Part shown: piece by piece, positions 62,841 through 64,000 of the stretch
Layout of the letters: the number at the start of each line of letters is the position of its first letter
How positions within the stretch are numbered: the stretch's first letter is position 1
Source of the DNA: Kaistella flava (ex Peng et al. 2021)
GTDB taxonomy: Bacteria > Bacteroidota > Bacteroidia > Flavobacteriales > Weeksellaceae
NCBI RefSeq assembly: GCF_015191005.1
Contig: NZ_CP040442.1
Span: 3,348,001 to 3,412,000, forward strand
Reading direction: 5' to 3'
Length of the DNA: 64,000 bases
Translations under genes and position numbers: made by a program
The notes under the pieces: model-generated
Database searches by the model: none
Told to the model about the DNA's origin: nothing
Seen by the model: the letters and a program-made list of their open reading frames with translations, nothing else

Positions 62841-64000
62841 ATGACGCAGGATATTAATTTTATGACCAAAACCAAATCGTTGATTGACAACCTGAAAAGT
62901 GTTTGTGCCAACTATGGTTTAGGAAATGATGGAAACGAATTTAAAATCATAACGCAGGTATTTCTTTATAAATTTTTAAACGATAAATTTCGTTATGCCG
63001 TAAAAAAGGAAATGCCGAAATTGGCAGAAGCCGAGAATTTTTCTATTGCCTTAAAAGCACTTTCTGAAGATAATTATTCAGATTTAATAGATGCACTAGA
63101 TCCAAACATTCCAAGATTGCAACCCGAACATTTGATTTCGCATTTGTTTGTAAAACAAAATGATAGCGATTTTGCGAAGTTATTTGATGATACTTTACGC
63201 CAGGTTTCGATTGAAAATGCTGATGTTTTTTCTGTAAAATCTTTTACAGGTGCAAAAGATACTTTGTTTGATGAGCTTACGCAGTTTATTTCAGATTCTT
63301 CCCAACGTGATGCTTATGCAAAAGCGTTGATCAATAAATTATTTGAATTTTCATTCGAAGAAATGTTTGAACAGAAATACGATTTCTTTGCTACTATTTT
63401 TGAATATTTAATAAAGGATTACAATACCGATTCTGGTGGTAAATATGCCGAATATTACACGCCACATTCAGTTGCTCGTATTATGGCTCAAATTTTAGTT
63501 CCAGAACCAGTAAAAGGGGTGAAATGCTACGATCCAAGTGCAGGATCTGGAACCTTGCTGATGAGTTTAGCCCACGAAATTGGCGAAGAAAATTGCACCA
63601 TTTATTCCGAAGATATATCGCAAAAGTCGAGTAATATGTTGCGTTTAAATTTAGTTTTGAATAACCTGACGCACTCTATTCCGAATATTATCAAGACCAA
63701 TACGATTGCATTACCTTCGTATTTGGATACAAAATTTGAATATATTGTTTCTAATCCGCCTTTTAAATTAGATTTTTCAGATTTCCACGCCGATTTAGAT
63801 AAAGATATTTTCAAGAAAAGATTCTTTGCAGGAATTCCCAATATTCCGAAAAGCAAAAAAGAATCAATGTCAATTTATCTCTTATTCATTCAGCATATTA
63901 TGTACAGTTTGAGCGATAACGGAAAGGCAGCAATTGTAGTTCCAACAGGTTTTATTACGGCTCAATCTGGAATTGAAAAGAAAATTAGAGAACGTTTGAT
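62841..64000 (+). CDS. hsdM: Type I restriction-modification methyltransferase HsdM, 5' part
   Basis: 386 complete codons to the window edge; the 3' end and hsdS are outside. HsdM N-terminal helical domain (about 10-140), then N6-adenine methyltransferase motif I as DPSAGSGTLLM (about 231-241), and motif IV as NPPF (about 304-307). VVPTGFITAQ is the region following. It methylates adenine at the recognition site and protects self DNA. Starts at ATG 62841 (MTQDINFMTKTKSLIDNLKS); an alternative inner ATG at residue 8 is possible. Confidence 0.92.
   Translation, partial: MTQDINFMTKTKSLIDNLKSVCANYGLGNDGNEFKIITQVFLYKFLNDKFRYAVKKEMPKLAEAENFSIALKALSEDNYSDLIDALDPNIPRLQPEHLISHLFVKQNDSDFAKLFDDTLRQVSIENADVFSVKSFTGAKDTLFDELTQFISDSSQRDAYAKALINKLFEFSFEEMFEQKYDFFATIFEYLIKDYNTDSGGKYAEYYTPHSVARIMAQILVPEPVKGVKCYDPSAGSGTLLMSLAHEIGEENCTIYSEDISQKSSNMLRLNLVLNNLTHSIPNIIKTNTIALPSYLDTKFEYIVSNPPFKLDFSDFHADLDKDIFKKRFFAGIPNIPKSKKESMSIYLLFIQHIMYSLSDNGKAAIVVPTGFITAQSGIEKKIRERL

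Larger units (their letters stand above)
50640..64000. mobile_element. Integrative mobilizable element with type I R-M cargo (right end outside window)
   Basis: From the dnaK junction to the window edge the genes change from housekeeping to a module set: zinc-finger/HTH protein and tyrosine integrase, excisionase-like HTH protein, helicase, origin-like iterons, Toprim primase, oriT-like hairpin, MobC-like and relaxase genes, then type I restriction-modification genes. No type IV secretion genes are present, so it would need a helper for transfer. All genes are on the + strand. The left edge is placed after the dnaK terminator. Confidence 0.75.

Overview
The window is a contiguous stretch of a low-GC Bacteroidota chromosome, most likely a Weeksellaceae (Chryseobacterium/Kaistella/Cloacibacterium-like) member. 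The evidence is: many Bacteroidota-type promoters (-33 TTG or TTTG, -7 TANNTTTG) and almost no Shine-Dalgarno sequences; a secreted protein with a type A type-IX-secretion C-terminal domain; the order yceD/DUF177-rpmF-accB-accC; a zinc-free ribosomal protein L32; and family-level protein similarities. The species cannot be fixed from the sequence alone.

Layout. 1-5,000: end of a sensor kinase gene, riboflavin synthase, pdxA, and the yceD-rpmF-accB-accC block. 5,475-12,500: ornithine aminotransferase followed by a tight six-gene glycosyltransferase run (surface polysaccharide or LPS), then a stand-alone sugar-isomerase-type cupin. 13,000-23,100: housekeeping genes (gltX, accA, ftsE, rpmH, DHH phosphoesterase, hydrolase, lipoproteins, dtd, greA, HIT, clpX). 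23,100-33,000: a T9SS cargo protein with a small Pro/Gly membrane partner, a TlpA-type thioredoxin, a tRNA with CAU anticodon, a possible small RNA, DUF3810, a sugar transporter, an acyltransferase, GtrA and the CCA-adding enzyme. 33,000-36,100: a cobalamin riboswitch controlling a BtuB-type receptor and a BtuG-like beta-propeller lipoprotein. 36,100-38,200: polyphosphate kinase. 38,300-48,450: a denitrification block with a Crp/Fnr regulator, a haem-oxidase-like membrane protein, a fasciclin lipoprotein, nosY-F-D-L, a membrane protein, clade II nosZ and two divergent cytochromes c. 48,600-50,500: dnaK.

50,600-64,000 (continuing past the right edge) is an integrated mobilizable element: a zinc-finger/HTH protein translationally coupled to a tyrosine integrase, an excisionase-like HTH protein, an SF3-type helicase, an iteron-rich putative origin, a Toprim primase, a putative oriT hairpin, MobC-like and relaxase proteins, and a type I restriction-modification operon (hsdR, an extra PD-(D/E)XK nuclease, hsdM cut by the window end).

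The most notable new signal is regulatory. Palindromes of the form YATGA-N6-TCAYA lie 30-32 bases upstream of -7 boxes at four promoters of the denitrification block. These include one perfect palindrome lying exactly midway between the two divergent cytochrome c promoters. Together they predict a local Crp/Fnr regulon. Other points of interest are the repeat-rich origin between helicase and primase, the nuclease inserted in the type I R-M operon, a Flavo-1-like structured RNA element, and a short terminator-ended transcription unit holding an 8-codon ORF.
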